NCBI GenBank assembly: GCA_012838795.1
Contig: DUOO01000062.1
Span: forward strand, 1 to 33,325
From: Clostridiaceae bacterium
Lineage (GTDB): Bacteria; Bacillota; Clostridia; Saccharofermentanales; DTU023
DNA: 33,325 bases
Direction of reading: 5' to 3'
Shown: positions 15,711 to 24,055 of the stretch, piece after piece
How the letters are laid out: every line of letters starts with the position of its first letter
How positions within the stretch are numbered: the stretch's first letter is position 1
Position numbers and translations under genes: made by a program
The notes under the pieces: generated by a model
Told to the model about the DNA's origin: nothing
What the model saw: the letters and a program-made list of their open reading frames with translations, nothing else
Database searches by the model: none

Positions 15711-17387
15711 ATGAATAACTCTCAACATAATCCGAAATTCGGTAAACTTAAGAAAATGCTTAATCAAATGCCCGGCAGCATTTTGAAAAAAGCTTTTTTA
15801 TATGGTCTTCCGGTATTATCAGCGATTTTGGTGATAGCAGTTGTTGCCACGTCAATATTGATCAAACCGAATCAAGCCGATGCCAATTTAGAAAACAATC
15901 AAAGAGAATATTCTCAGGTAAAAATTGAACCGTTGGAAAGGGTTGAAATTTCTGAGTTTGTGGAAAAAGATTTAGTTCAGGTAAAAAGGGATAGCAATCC
16001 TTTGACATTACAGGAACTGGTTGAAGGTGGAACCGGTGTTGAACTAAAAGAGGAAGATACGATCAGCATCGTTGAAATTCATGCCAGTGCAAAAGCTACT
16101 GAAGTTGAAACAATTGAATCTGAAGTTGCTGAAACGACAAAACCTGAGTTTACGAAACCGCAACAACAAGTTGTAAATGATGTAGCTGTCGAAAAAAGTG
16201 TTGATTCGGATACTGAACAAAATTCTGAAGCTTCTGAACAAATTGAGGAAGCAGAAGTTTCTGATAAAGCAGAGGTTTCTGATATAGAAGAACCGGAAGT
16301 GCCTGAATATGAAGAAACTTGGGTTAATAAATATGTCAATACTTCAGTATTGCTAAATATCAGAGAAACACCTTCATTTGATGCAGCGGTAATCGGAACG
16401 TTAGAGCGCGGCGATATGGTTACCGAAATTTCAACAAATTACGAATGGTCAGAAATTTTGCTGAGCGAAGGAAAAGTCGGCTATGTATATAATCAATTTT
16501 TAACGCTCGATTATGTTGCTCCTGCCGCAGAACCTGTTCCTGAAGTTACAGTTAATCAATCAGATTTTGAAGCTTTATCCGGTACCATGTACATAGGTGT
16601 CGGGGCAGCTAATTTAAGATCTGAAGCAAATACAAGCTCAGATATCAACTGTACTCTCTATTACGGTGCACCTGTTTACTTACAAGGCTATGCCGATGGC
16701 TGGTATTCAGTTTCTGATGATAGCGGCTCAAGCGGATATGTAAGAGAAGATCTTTTACGCAGTGACCCTGTACCTCAAGAAGAAATTGATGCCTTAAGAG
16801 CTTCTGCAGAAATCCCTGCAGAGACCACAACACAAACTGAAGCACCTGCTGCGACTGAAGCGCCTGTTGCGACTGAGGAACCGGCACCGGCTGAAGAACC
16901 GGCACCGACTGAAGAACCGGCACCGACTGAAGAACCGGTACCGACTGAAACACCGGTTCCAACTGAAGCACCCGCTCCGTCTGAGCCTGTTGCACCCGGC
17001 GGAAGTGGTGGTGTTGCTGCGGCACAAATTGCGGCAAGCAAGGTAGGTTTACCTTATGTTTATGGTACAGCAGGGCCGTACTCATTTGACTGCTCAGGTT
17101 TGGTTCAGTTTGCAGTATACCAAGCCGGCGGCTCAATCAGCAGATCGGCGGCCAGCCAGGCAAGTGCCGGTATTGCTGTTCCGTTCTCTTACGGAGATTA
17201 CTCGGCATTGGCTCCGGGTGATGTATTGTGTTTTGCCTTCAACGGTGGTGGTGTGAGCCATTCAGGCATGTATATAGGCGGAGGACAATTTGTTCATGCA
17301 ATGAATCCTAATGATGGTATTCAAATTAATTCGTTGAGCGGTTATTGGGCAAGTTCTCTAGCTTATGTAAGACGTGTTTTCTATTAA
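15711..17387 (+). CDS. Membrane-anchored SH3-domain NlpC/P60 peptidoglycan hydrolase
   Basis: A 558-residue cell-wall endopeptidase. A single N-terminal membrane segment (about 25-50, LYGLPVLSAILVIAVVATSI) is followed by a Glu-rich stalk. Two bacterial SH3 domains follow (about 208-268, LLNIRETPSFDAAVIGTLERG; and about 290-350, ANLRSEANTSSDINCTL). A Pro/Thr/Glu repeat linker (about 372-427) leads to the NlpC/P60 domain (about 435-558). The catalytic triad is visible: C461 (DCSGLVQF), H517 (SHSGMYIG) and H529 (QFVHAMN). Such enzymes cleave stem peptides during wall growth or separation. GGAGG lies 5 bases before the ATG. It is divergent from the PBP gene, another wall enzyme. Confidence 0.95.
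   Translation: MNNSQHNPKFGKLKKMLNQMPGSILKKAFLYGLPVLSAILVIAVVATSILIKPNQADANLENNQREYSQVKIEPLERVEISEFVEKDLVQVKRDSNPLTLQELVEGGTGVELKEEDTISIVEIHASAKATEVETIESEVAETTKPEFTKPQQQVVNDVAVEKSVDSDTEQNSEASEQIEEAEVSDKAEVSDIEEPEVPEYEETWVNKYVNTSVLLNIRETPSFDAAVIGTLERGDMVTEISTNYEWSEILLSEGKVGYVYNQFLTLDYVAPAAEPVPEVTVNQSDFEALSGTMYIGVGAANLRSEANTSSDINCTLYYGAPVYLQGYADGWYSVSDDSGSSGYVREDLLRSDPVPQEEIDALRASAEIPAETTTQTEAPAATEAPVATEEPAPAEEPAPTEEPAPTEEPVPTETPVPTEAPAPSEPVAPGGSGGVAAAQIAASKVGLPYVYGTAGPYSFDCSGLVQFAVYQAGGSISRSAASQASAGIAVPFSYGDYSALAPGDVLCFAFNGGGVSHSGMYIGGGQFVHAMNPNDGIQINSLSGYWASSLAYVRRVFY
16838..16990 (+). repeat. In-frame 18-base repeats encoding a TEEPAP linker
   Basis: Variants of ACTGAAGAACCGGCACCG recur here within the NlpC/P60 gene, encoding Thr-Glu-Glu-Pro-Ala-Pro. 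The two central copies are nearly identical and the flanking ones diverge. Copy number could vary by slippage without loss of frame. Confidence 0.8.
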
Positions 17388-17442
17388 TTGTTTATTAAGC
17401 AGATTATCGAAAAACTCATAACTAAATAATTTACTTACGGTC

Positions 17443-17478
17443 AAAGGGGTTGTCTCGAAAAGACAGTCCCTTTTTTAT
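17443..17478 (+). terminator. Rho-independent terminator after the NlpC/P60 gene
   Basis: AAGGGGTTGTCT (17444-17455) pairs with AGACAGTCCCTT (17461-17472) around a short CGAAA loop, with one G-T mismatch region. A T-run follows (17471-17476). Confidence 0.88.
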
Positions 17479-17615
17479 GGTAATTTAAAAGGCAATTCAA
17501 CTTTTTGTTTTCAAAGAATTCCCTTTTAGCACTTTAAAAGTATTGTTTATTTTGGATATAATATCTTGTCAGACTAGGCTATTTTAAGGTTGAAAATTAT
17601 ATAGATAGAGCAATT

Positions 17616-17648
17616 GTTACATTTTTTTGTATGTAACGTATGTATAAT
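17616..17648 (+). promoter_or_regulatory. Inverted repeat and -10 box upstream of the VanW gene
   Basis: GTTACAT (17616-17622) and ATGTAAC (17631-17637) are perfect 7-base arms 8 bases apart. They are followed 5 bases later by TATAAT (17643-17648). No good -35 box was found at the expected distance, so the promoter may depend on an activator or the dyad may be a repressor site. The rest of the 17,388-17,788 gap holds only the terminator and AT-rich sequence. Confidence 0.45.
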
Positions 17649-17788
17649 AGTTATCTTTGATAATTTAAATTTTAAAACAAGAGAAAAATGATTTTAGATG
17701 TTATAATGAAAAAAGTAAATTTTATGCAAAATCTTTGTTGTTTCAGGATTAATTTCGGAGGAAGTTATTAAGTATAAAAAGGGTGTGT

Positions 17789-19957
17789 ATGACCAATAGA
17801 AATAGTGCAAACAGGAAACCAAGCAAGCCAATTCATCGGCAAGTAAATCCCAAGAGCAGGTTGAAAAAGAATGTTGCCGATCTCCCTGATAATATGAAAA
17901 CAGCTCGACCTTTACAAGGAGTCAAGCCTCATAATCAAAGTAAAGCAAAGCCGGAAACACTGAACAGAGCGGTCCGACTTGATGTTGGACAAAACATGAA
18001 AGGCAAAAGCGGCAATACCGGTTTTGTTAACAATAGACAGAATTTTAATGCTGTTAAGAAAACGTATGCTACAGCAAACAATGGCACAAATCAAAATGTT
18101 AATAATAAGATGAATTCCGAAAGCGGAAAAAATCCGGAACCCGGAGTTAAAAACGGTCAAAAACCAAATTCAAAGAACATGAAGAAAACAAATGATAAAA
18201 CATTATATTTGGTTTATACATTGGCGGCGATTGCATTAATTTTGCTAGTGATGACGGTTATTCATTTTCTGAAAGACGGTGAACCTGAATCTGAAGATAA
18301 TGATGTTACAAAAGTTGACAATACAACTGAAAGCGAAATTGTATCACCGGTGGAAGAAGGCATTGCTTCAAACATTTATTTTGGTGATATTTCTTTAGGT
18401 GGCATGGAATACGCAGATTTTGAAAAAGCAATTACAGAAAAATCTGATACGATATTAAAGAAATTCAAGATAGATTTGAAGAATGAAAAAGACGAAAACA
18501 ATGAAAAGAAATCAAGTCTGAATGCTTTCGAATTGGGTATCAGTTTAGATCTTGAAAAAATTTATCAGAATGCGGAAAAGCTGAATGATTTAATTAAACA
18601 GAGTCCATCACAAATAACGAACTTATTTTTTCATGTCGTAAAAGCAGAAGCTATGGTTGGTAATAACGATAAACCTGCTGAAATAACTGAATTAGCAGAT
18701 GTTAAGGATGATAAATACAATTTACATCCGATTTTTGTGATAGATGAAAAAGCTCTGAAAAATGCTGTAGAAGATTTTTCTGCAAAAGTCGAAATTAAAC
18801 CGGGAAAGCTGACAGCAACGGGTTTTAATCTCGAAACTTTGGAATTTGAATTCGGCGAAGGAACCAAAGGTTATAAATTAGAGACAGAAAAATTAATTAA
18901 TGAACTTAAACAAGCCTTTTCGGGAAACAAATTGAATGAATCTATTAAATTGAAATTTATTGAGTCCGATGAGATTCCGGAAGAAGAACAAAACATCGAA
19001 TTCGGTTTTATATCTTCAGGGTTAACAGAATTAGTTTCTCATGATCCTGCTCGCGATTCCAATGTTAAGAGGGTTGCTGAATTACTTAGCGGTATTGTAG
19101 TTCAGCCGGGCGAAGAATTTTCATATTGGACAAATATTAATCCGATTTCTGTGGAAAATGGTTATACCTATGGCGGTGCAATTGCTGATGACGGTTCGTA
19201 CGAATCTGTGATCGGCGGAGGTGTATGTCAAGGCAGCAGTACCCTGTATCTGGCTTTAGTCAGAGCTGATTTGGAAATTACCGAACGAAACAACCATACA
19301 ATTCCGAGTGCATATGCGATTGAGGGGATTGATGCCATGGTTGCCGACTGGTCGGATTTGAAGTTTGTAAATAATACCGGGTATCCGATAGCGATCGTGG
19401 GCTATTATGTTGATTCTACTTCAATCGAATTTCAAATTTACGGAAAGAAATTGCCGCCGGGAGTAACGATTGACTTAGATCCGCAATTTGTAAGTTATGC
19501 TGCTGCTAAACCACCGAAAAAAGTAGTTAATAAAGATTTAAAGCCGGGTGAAGAAGTTGTGGTAAAAAATGAAGTTATCGGTTCGTATTGGACTACTGAT
19601 AAAGTGTATTACCGCGATGGTGTAGAGTATGATCGAGTTCATTTTAATGATTCATATTATTGGTCATATGCAGGCGTTATTGAATACAATCCTGATTCAC
19701 CGGACAGTACAACTACCAAAAAAACAACCGAGAAAACAACTGAAAAAACAATTGAGGAATCATCTTCGGAAGAAACTTCGGAGCAGACGACTGAGCCGAC
19801 ACCGGAGGATACAACACCGGAGGATCCGACACCTACTACAACGGAAGCACCGACAACAGCCGCTACCACAACGGCAGCACCGACAACTGAGGAACCGCAG
19901 ATTCCGGATTCCCCGGAAGAAGATCCTTCTGCAGATTCAGGCGATGCAGAACCTTAA
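17789..19957 (+). CDS. VanW-family protein with G5-like domain and Thr/Pro-rich tail
   Basis: A 722-residue surface protein. A long Lys/Asn/Gln-rich basic N-terminus (1-135), probably cytoplasmic, precedes one membrane helix (about 138-161, YLVYTLAAIALILLVMTVI). An extracellular region follows, then the VanW domain (about 415-550) with VVQPGEEFSYWTNINP and GGGVCQGSSTLY. Next comes a G5-like segment (about 560-625, PPKKVVNKDLKPGEEVVVKN) and a low-complexity Thr/Glu/Pro tail. VanW is named from vancomycin-resistance clusters, but its biochemical role is not established and most family members are unrelated to resistance. The ATG at 17789 is preferred, with AAGGG just upstream; a GTG at 17783 is also in frame. 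It converges with the next gene, overlapping by 4 bases. Confidence 0.9.
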   Translation: MTNRNSANRKPSKPIHRQVNPKSRLKKNVADLPDNMKTARPLQGVKPHNQSKAKPETLNRAVRLDVGQNMKGKSGNTGFVNNRQNFNAVKKTYATANNGTNQNVNNKMNSESGKNPEPGVKNGQKPNSKNMKKTNDKTLYLVYTLAAIALILLVMTVIHFLKDGEPESEDNDVTKVDNTTESEIVSPVEEGIASNIYFGDISLGGMEYADFEKAITEKSDTILKKFKIDLKNEKDENNEKKSSLNAFELGISLDLEKIYQNAEKLNDLIKQSPSQITNLFFHVVKAEAMVGNNDKPAEITELADVKDDKYNLHPIFVIDEKALKNAVEDFSAKVEIKPGKLTATGFNLETLEFEFGEGTKGYKLETEKLINELKQAFSGNKLNESIKLKFIESDEIPEEEQNIEFGFISSGLTELVSHDPARDSNVKRVAELLSGIVVQPGEEFSYWTNINPISVENGYTYGGAIADDGSYESVIGGGVCQGSSTLYLALVRADLEITERNNHTIPSAYAIEGIDAMVADWSDLKFVNNTGYPIAIVGYYVDSTSIEFQIYGKKLPPGVTIDLDPQFVSYAAAKPPKKVVNKDLKPGEEVVVKNEVIGSYWTTDKVYYRDGVEYDRVHFNDSYYWSYAGVIEYNPDSPDSTTTKKTTEKTTEKTIEESSSEETSEQTTEPTPEDTTPEDPTPTTTEAPTTAATTTAAPTTEEPQIPDSPEEDPSADSGDAEP

Positions 19958-20916
19958 TAAACAATCGGTTTATACTTAAAAGAATATAGTTGATGATCTT
20001 CTTTATTGATACCATGAAAATCACTACCGGCGGTAAAAGCCAGGTTCAGTTTTCGGGCCAGCAAGAAGATCATTTTTTGTTGTTCGGGAGTTGCATTGCT
20101 GTGAAAAGCTTCAACACCGACATCGGTCAGTTTTGCTATCTTTGTAATTTTTTCGGTTAATATATCTTGATTTCTGCACCAACCGTACTGATGAGGATGT
20201 GCAACCACGGGAAAACCTTCGGATTGTTCAATTAATTTTAGAGCATATTCGAGTTCAACTCGTTGCCTGGGAACGTATGCCGGTTTTCCTTCTGCAAGAT
20301 AATTGTCAAATGCTTGTTGAATGGAATTAACATAATTATTGGCAACGAGCCATTTGGCAACTTTAACCCTTCCGGTGACCGGTTGTTCAGCTGAAGGATC
20401 AAGCTCGTCATCAGGAATCGGTATTCCCAGCTGATTTAGCCGTTTAATCATTTCCTGATTTCGTTTACCGCGCTTAACTCTTTGCTCTTTCAGAAAACTG
20501 TCTAATTGTTTGATAGATTGTCCTGAATAATATGCTAACAGATGAATTTCCTGATTTTCAAAGATTACTGATAATTCAACACCGGGGATTAATATCGGAT
20601 ATGAATAATTAACATTTTGAGTTTTGTACTGAACGGATGAAAAAACTTGATTTGGATGGCACTTGGATAATGTAAATTGATCCGGATGTTGTTCTGATAA
20701 AAAATCGTCAAGAACAGGATATTGTTCAATGAGCTCGAGACAGCCTTGAATTGTATCATGGTCTGTTAATGCAAGGTATTTAAGTTGATTGTTTTTTGCA
20801 AGTTGCATTACCTGTTCCGGAGTATAACTCCCGTCAGAAGCAGTTGAATGAGTGTGAAGATCAATTCCGCCGGTTTCAGTAATTTTGCTTAAAAACAATC
20901 CTAATTTAATATTCAT
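19954..20916 (-). CDS. PHP-domain phosphoesterase (YciV/RNase AM-like)
   Basis: A 320-residue polymerase-and-histidinol-phosphatase (PHP) domain hydrolase. Metal-binding motifs are in order: DLHTHSTASDG (H21, H23), LTDHDT (D52-D54), PGVELS (E114), VVAHPHQYG, EAFHSNA and GSDFHG. The family includes nucleoside 3',5'-bisphosphate phosphatases and the 5'-3' exonuclease RNase AM. About 60 residues separate the TDHD and GVE motifs, longer than the roughly 30 I expect, so there is an insertion around residues 65-105. The ribosome binding site is weak (AAGG, 12 bases upstream). It follows the glycosyltransferase gene after 17 bases and is probably co-transcribed with it. Confidence 0.9.
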   Translation of the reverse strand: MNIKLGLFLSKITETGGIDLHTHSTASDGSYTPEQVMQLAKNNQLKYLALTDHDTIQGCLELIEQYPVLDDFLSEQHPDQFTLSKCHPNQVFSSVQYKTQNVNYSYPILIPGVELSVIFENQEIHLLAYYSGQSIKQLDSFLKEQRVKRGKRNQEMIKRLNQLGIPIPDDELDPSAEQPVTGRVKVAKWLVANNYVNSIQQAFDNYLAEGKPAYVPRQRVELEYALKLIEQSEGFPVVAHPHQYGWCRNQDILTEKITKIAKLTDVGVEAFHSNATPEQQKMIFLLARKLNLAFTAGSDFHGINKEDHQLYSFKYKPIVY

Positions 20917-20933
20917 TTTATGATGAGCCTTGA

Positions 20934-21863
20934 TTATTGTTCTTTATCCGGCAGATTAAGTTGTTCTGAAACCAGATATCGTGGTCGCCCTTTAATTTCA
21001 TTGAAAATATTGGCAATATATAATGCGATCATACTCAAGCTGATCATAATTGCTGATCCGATTAATAAAACCAACAGAATAACAGTTGTAAAACCTTCAA
21101 CGGCACGACCTGAACACCAATTGATCAGAGTCTGAACAGCCAAAACTAAAAAGAAAATCGACAGGATGAAAGTCAGCAGGGGAACAATCAATAAAGGTTT
21201 TGCTGAAAATCCGGTGATGGCCGAAATACTCAAACGTAATAACTTGCGGAATGACCATTTGGATTCACCGCCTTCCCGATCTTGCACGACAAAAGGAATT
21301 ACAATTCGCTTAAATCCCATCCAGGCTGACAAACCGCGAAAGAAAGTATCTCTTTCTTTGAATTGTCGCCAAGCAAGGACGACTTTACGATCCAACAATT
21401 TGAAATCCGAGGCGTTATCCAAACTATTACCGGAGAATTTTTTAAACAAACCATAAAATATTTTTGCAGATAATTTAGAAAACAGACTTTCTTTACCACG
21501 GGATTTTTTCACGCCTTCAACTACATCATAACCTTGTTTCCACAGATTAATCATTTCAGGAATTAATTCAGGAGGATGTTGCAGATCGGAATCCAAAATG
21601 ATTACCGCATCACCTTCCGCTTGTTCCAATCCTGCGCAGAGAGCGGCCTCTTTACCATAGTTTCGTGACAAGCGTATAGCACTGATTTTCGGATTTTGTT
21701 GTCCGGCTTTTGTCAATAATTCCCAAGAATCGTCTGTTGAACCGTCATCAACAAATAGTAGAGAATAATCAGCAACTTCATGCATTATTTGCTCTAAGGT
21801 ACAGATCGTTTTTGATAAAATTCCGCTTTCATTGAAGCAGGGTATAATGAGGGTTATTTTCAA
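20934..21863 (-). CDS. GT2-family polyprenyl-phosphate glycosyltransferase (DPM1/GtrB-like)
   Basis: A 309-residue membrane glycosyltransferase transferring a sugar from a nucleotide donor, typically to undecaprenyl phosphate. The GT-A domain has IPCFNES, VDDGST (D39, D40), RNYGKEAALCAGL and LDSDLQHPPE (D91, D93). Two C-terminal transmembrane helices (about 221-245 and 259-288) are typical of the GtrB/DPM1 branch. The start is assigned to TTG at 21863 because AAGGAG (minus strand, 21878-21873) lies 9 bases upstream of it. An in-frame TTG at 21884 would place that ribosome binding site inside the protein. The product probably decorates wall polymers or other surface glycans. Confidence 0.92.
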   Translation of the reverse strand: MKITLIIPCFNESGILSKTICTLEQIMHEVADYSLLFVDDGSTDDSWELLTKAGQQNPKISAIRLSRNYGKEAALCAGLEQAEGDAVIILDSDLQHPPELIPEMINLWKQGYDVVEGVKKSRGKESLFSKLSAKIFYGLFKKFSGNSLDNASDFKLLDRKVVLAWRQFKERDTFFRGLSAWMGFKRIVIPFVVQDREGGESKWSFRKLLRLSISAITGFSAKPLLIVPLLTFILSIFFLVLAVQTLINWCSGRAVEGFTTVILLVLLIGSAIMISLSMIALYIANIFNEIKGRPRYLVSEQLNLPDKEQ

Positions 21864-21905
21864 GAGTTTTATCTCCTTAATCAATCAAATTAGTAATTAA
21901 AATAT

Positions 21906-21934
21906 TTGTCTTAAATATTTATTAGTTATACAAT
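21906..21934 (+). promoter_or_regulatory. Putative promoter of the pgk-tpi gene
   Basis: A -35 box TTGTCT (21906-21911) and a -10 box TACAAT (21929-21934) are spaced by 17 bp in the gap between the divergent glycosyltransferase and pgk-tpi. A perfect TATAAT at 21973 is too close to the start codon to serve. Confidence 0.45.
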
Positions 21935-21992
21935 ATTTTAAGATTATTACAGATAGATTGTAACATAGAAAATATAATAAGGGGTGCTTGCT

Positions 21993-23939
21993 ATGGCCAA
22001 AAGAAAAAAGAAAAACATTGAAGATGTATCCTTACAGAACAAAAAAGTAATTGTCAGAGTGGACTTTAATGTTCCTCTGGATAAACAAACAGGTGAAATA
22101 ACAGATGATAAAAGAATCAGAGCTGCTTTGCCGACCATTCAATATTTAGTTGATAATAAAGCAAAAGTAATTTTAATGTCACATTTAGGCAGACCGAAAG
22201 GATTTGATCCGAATCTGTCAATGAAACCGGCTGTTGATCGTTTGAGTGAATATTTAAAACAAGAAGTGGTTTTAGCAGCCGATGTTATCGGTGAAGATGC
22301 CAAAGCCAAAGCTGAAAATTTACAGGCAGGCGAAGTAATGATGTTGGAAAATTTACGTTACCAAGCTGAAGAAACCAAAAACGATCCTGCCTTCGCAAGA
22401 GAACTTGCCGGTCTGGCTGACATATATGTAAATGATGCTTTCGGAACCGCACATCGGGCACATGCCTCAACTGCGGGTGTAGCTAATTATCTGCCTGCTT
22501 ATGCAGGCTATTTGATCCAAAAAGAGATCGATGTAATGGGCAAAGCAATTACTGATCCGAAACAACCGTTTGTAGCAATTTTAGGTGGTGCCAAAGTATC
22601 GGACAAAATCGGTGTTATTCGCAATCTGTTGCCGCAAGTTGAAACTCTGATTATCGGAGGCGGAATGGCATTTACTTTCTTAAAAGCCAAGGGTCTTGAG
22701 ATAGGAACTTCCTTGTGCGAAGAAGATAAACTTGATTTGGCAAAATCATTATTGGAAGAAGCTGAAGCACAAAATGTCAATCTGTTATTGCCGGTTGATA
22801 CAGTTGCAGCAGCAAATTTTGCGGCTGATGCAGCATTTGAGATTGTTGATGTAGAGGCAATGCCGAGTGATATGATGGGCCTTGATATCGGACCTAAAAC
22901 GATTGAAAAATTCTCAGCAGCTGTCAAAACAGCAGGTACTGTTGTATGGAACGGTCCGATGGGTGTTTTTGAATTTGAAGAATTTGCCAAAGGTACGAGA
23001 GCCATTGCTGAAGCTTTAGCAAATTCCGATGCGATTAGCATTGTAGGCGGCGGTGATTCTGCCGCGGCAGTTGAATTAATGGGATTTGCAGATCAGGTGA
23101 CACATATTTCAACCGGTGGCGGAGCATCTTTGGAATTACTTGAAGGTAAGGTTTTACCGGGACTGGACTGCCTTTTAGATGGTGGTGAGGGACGTCAAAC
23201 TTTTGCTGCCGGTAACTGGAAAATGAATGCCGGTGTTCCTGCCGATGCAGAAAAATTATTAAGTGAATTATTACCTTTAGTTAAAGATGCTGATTCAACG
23301 ATTGCGATCGGTGTTCCTTTCACTGCGCTTACTAAAGCTTTAGAAGTTACGGCATATAGCAATATTAAGATTGCTGCTCAGAATTGTCATTTTGAAGATA
23401 ACGGTGCTTATACCGGTGAAGTTTCAGCGAAAATGCTGGCTTATATGGGGGTGCCCTATGTAATTATCGGTCACTCGGAACGTCGTGAATATTTTGCTGA
23501 GACAGATGAAACGGTCAATTTAAAAGCTAAAGCGGCTCTTCACTGGGGGGTTCGACCAATTATTTGCTGCGGTGAAAGTTTGGAACAACGTGAAGCAGGC
23601 GAAACTTTTGCTTGGATCAGAGAGCAGATCACCAATGGTTTGAAGGATATTCCTGCCGAAAAAATGGGGTTTATCACCATTGCTTATGAACCGATTTGGG
23701 CAATCGGTACGGGAAAAACCGCCTCTGATGAACAAGCTCAGGAAGTCTGTGCTTACATCAGGGAATTGGTTGCCGAATTATATGATCCGGAGATTGCCGC
23801 AGAATTAAGAATTCAATACGGCGGATCGGTCAATGCAGGAAATGCAGCAGGCTTATTTGCTCAACCGGATATTGACGGGGGTTTAGTCGGCGGTGCTTCA
23901 TTAAAACCTCAGGATTTCAGTGTTATTTGCTTAGCATAA
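21993..23939 (+). CDS. pgk/tpi: Phosphoglycerate kinase-triosephosphate isomerase fusion
   Basis: A single 648-residue chain with two glycolytic enzymes. Residues about 1-397 are a full phosphoglycerate kinase ([55 protein letters not shown]), which makes ATP and 3-phosphoglycerate from 1,3-bisphosphoglycerate. Residues about 403-648 are a full triosephosphate isomerase: NWKMN (catalytic K410), GHSERREYF with the electrophilic His, [13 protein letters not shown] with the base Glu, and YGGSVN. The linker is very short (about GGEGR) and no in-frame ATG lies near the junction for a separate isomerase. The start at 21993 follows AAGGGG by 8 bases; a GTG at 21984 would overlap that site. PGK-TIM fusions are known from Thermotoga. 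Confidence 0.96.
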   Translation: MAKRKKKNIEDVSLQNKKVIVRVDFNVPLDKQTGEITDDKRIRAALPTIQYLVDNKAKVILMSHLGRPKGFDPNLSMKPAVDRLSEYLKQEVVLAADVIGEDAKAKAENLQAGEVMMLENLRYQAEETKNDPAFARELAGLADIYVNDAFGTAHRAHASTAGVANYLPAYAGYLIQKEIDVMGKAITDPKQPFVAILGGAKVSDKIGVIRNLLPQVETLIIGGGMAFTFLKAKGLEIGTSLCEEDKLDLAKSLLEEAEAQNVNLLLPVDTVAAANFAADAAFEIVDVEAMPSDMMGLDIGPKTIEKFSAAVKTAGTVVWNGPMGVFEFEEFAKGTRAIAEALANSDAISIVGGGDSAAAVELMGFADQVTHISTGGGASLELLEGKVLPGLDCLLDGGEGRQTFAAGNWKMNAGVPADAEKLLSELLPLVKDADSTIAIGVPFTALTKALEVTAYSNIKIAAQNCHFEDNGAYTGEVSAKMLAYMGVPYVIIGHSERREYFAETDETVNLKAKAALHWGVRPIICCGESLEQREAGETFAWIREQITNGLKDIPAEKMGFITIAYEPIWAIGTGKTASDEQAQEVCAYIRELVAELYDPEIAAELRIQYGGSVNAGNAAGLFAQPDIDGGLVGGASLKPQDFSVICLA

Positions 23940-23947
23940 TCAGATAT

Positions 23948-24025
23948 GGGGGCTGTTTCATTAAAAGAGGTGTAGTAAGTTCAATTTTGCAACACTAATA
24001 ATTCTGAAACACCCCTTGTTTTTTA
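23948..24025 (+). terminator. Terminator or attenuator between pgk-tpi and gpmI
   Basis: GGGG-C-TGTTTCA (to 23960) pairs with TGAAACACCCC (24005-24015) with one bulged C and a loop of about 44 bases. TTGTTTTTT follows. It lies only about 30 bases before gpmI, and no separate gpmI promoter was found between them. Confidence 0.75.
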
Positions 24026-24055
24026 TTACAATTTTTAATCTAAGGAGTTTATTAA

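Noticed and set aside
16645-17136. Minus-strand open frames opposite the TEEPAP repeat
   Set aside because: They arise from the repeat composition in other frames and carry no start signals.
17789-19957. Vancomycin resistance determinant
   Set aside because: VanW-domain proteins are widespread. No vanHAX ligase or dehydrogenase and no van two-component system is nearby.
22508-23041. 177-codon open frame on the minus strand
   Set aside because: It is antisense to the phosphoglycerate kinase domain, with low-complexity Ala/Ser content and no recognisable domain.
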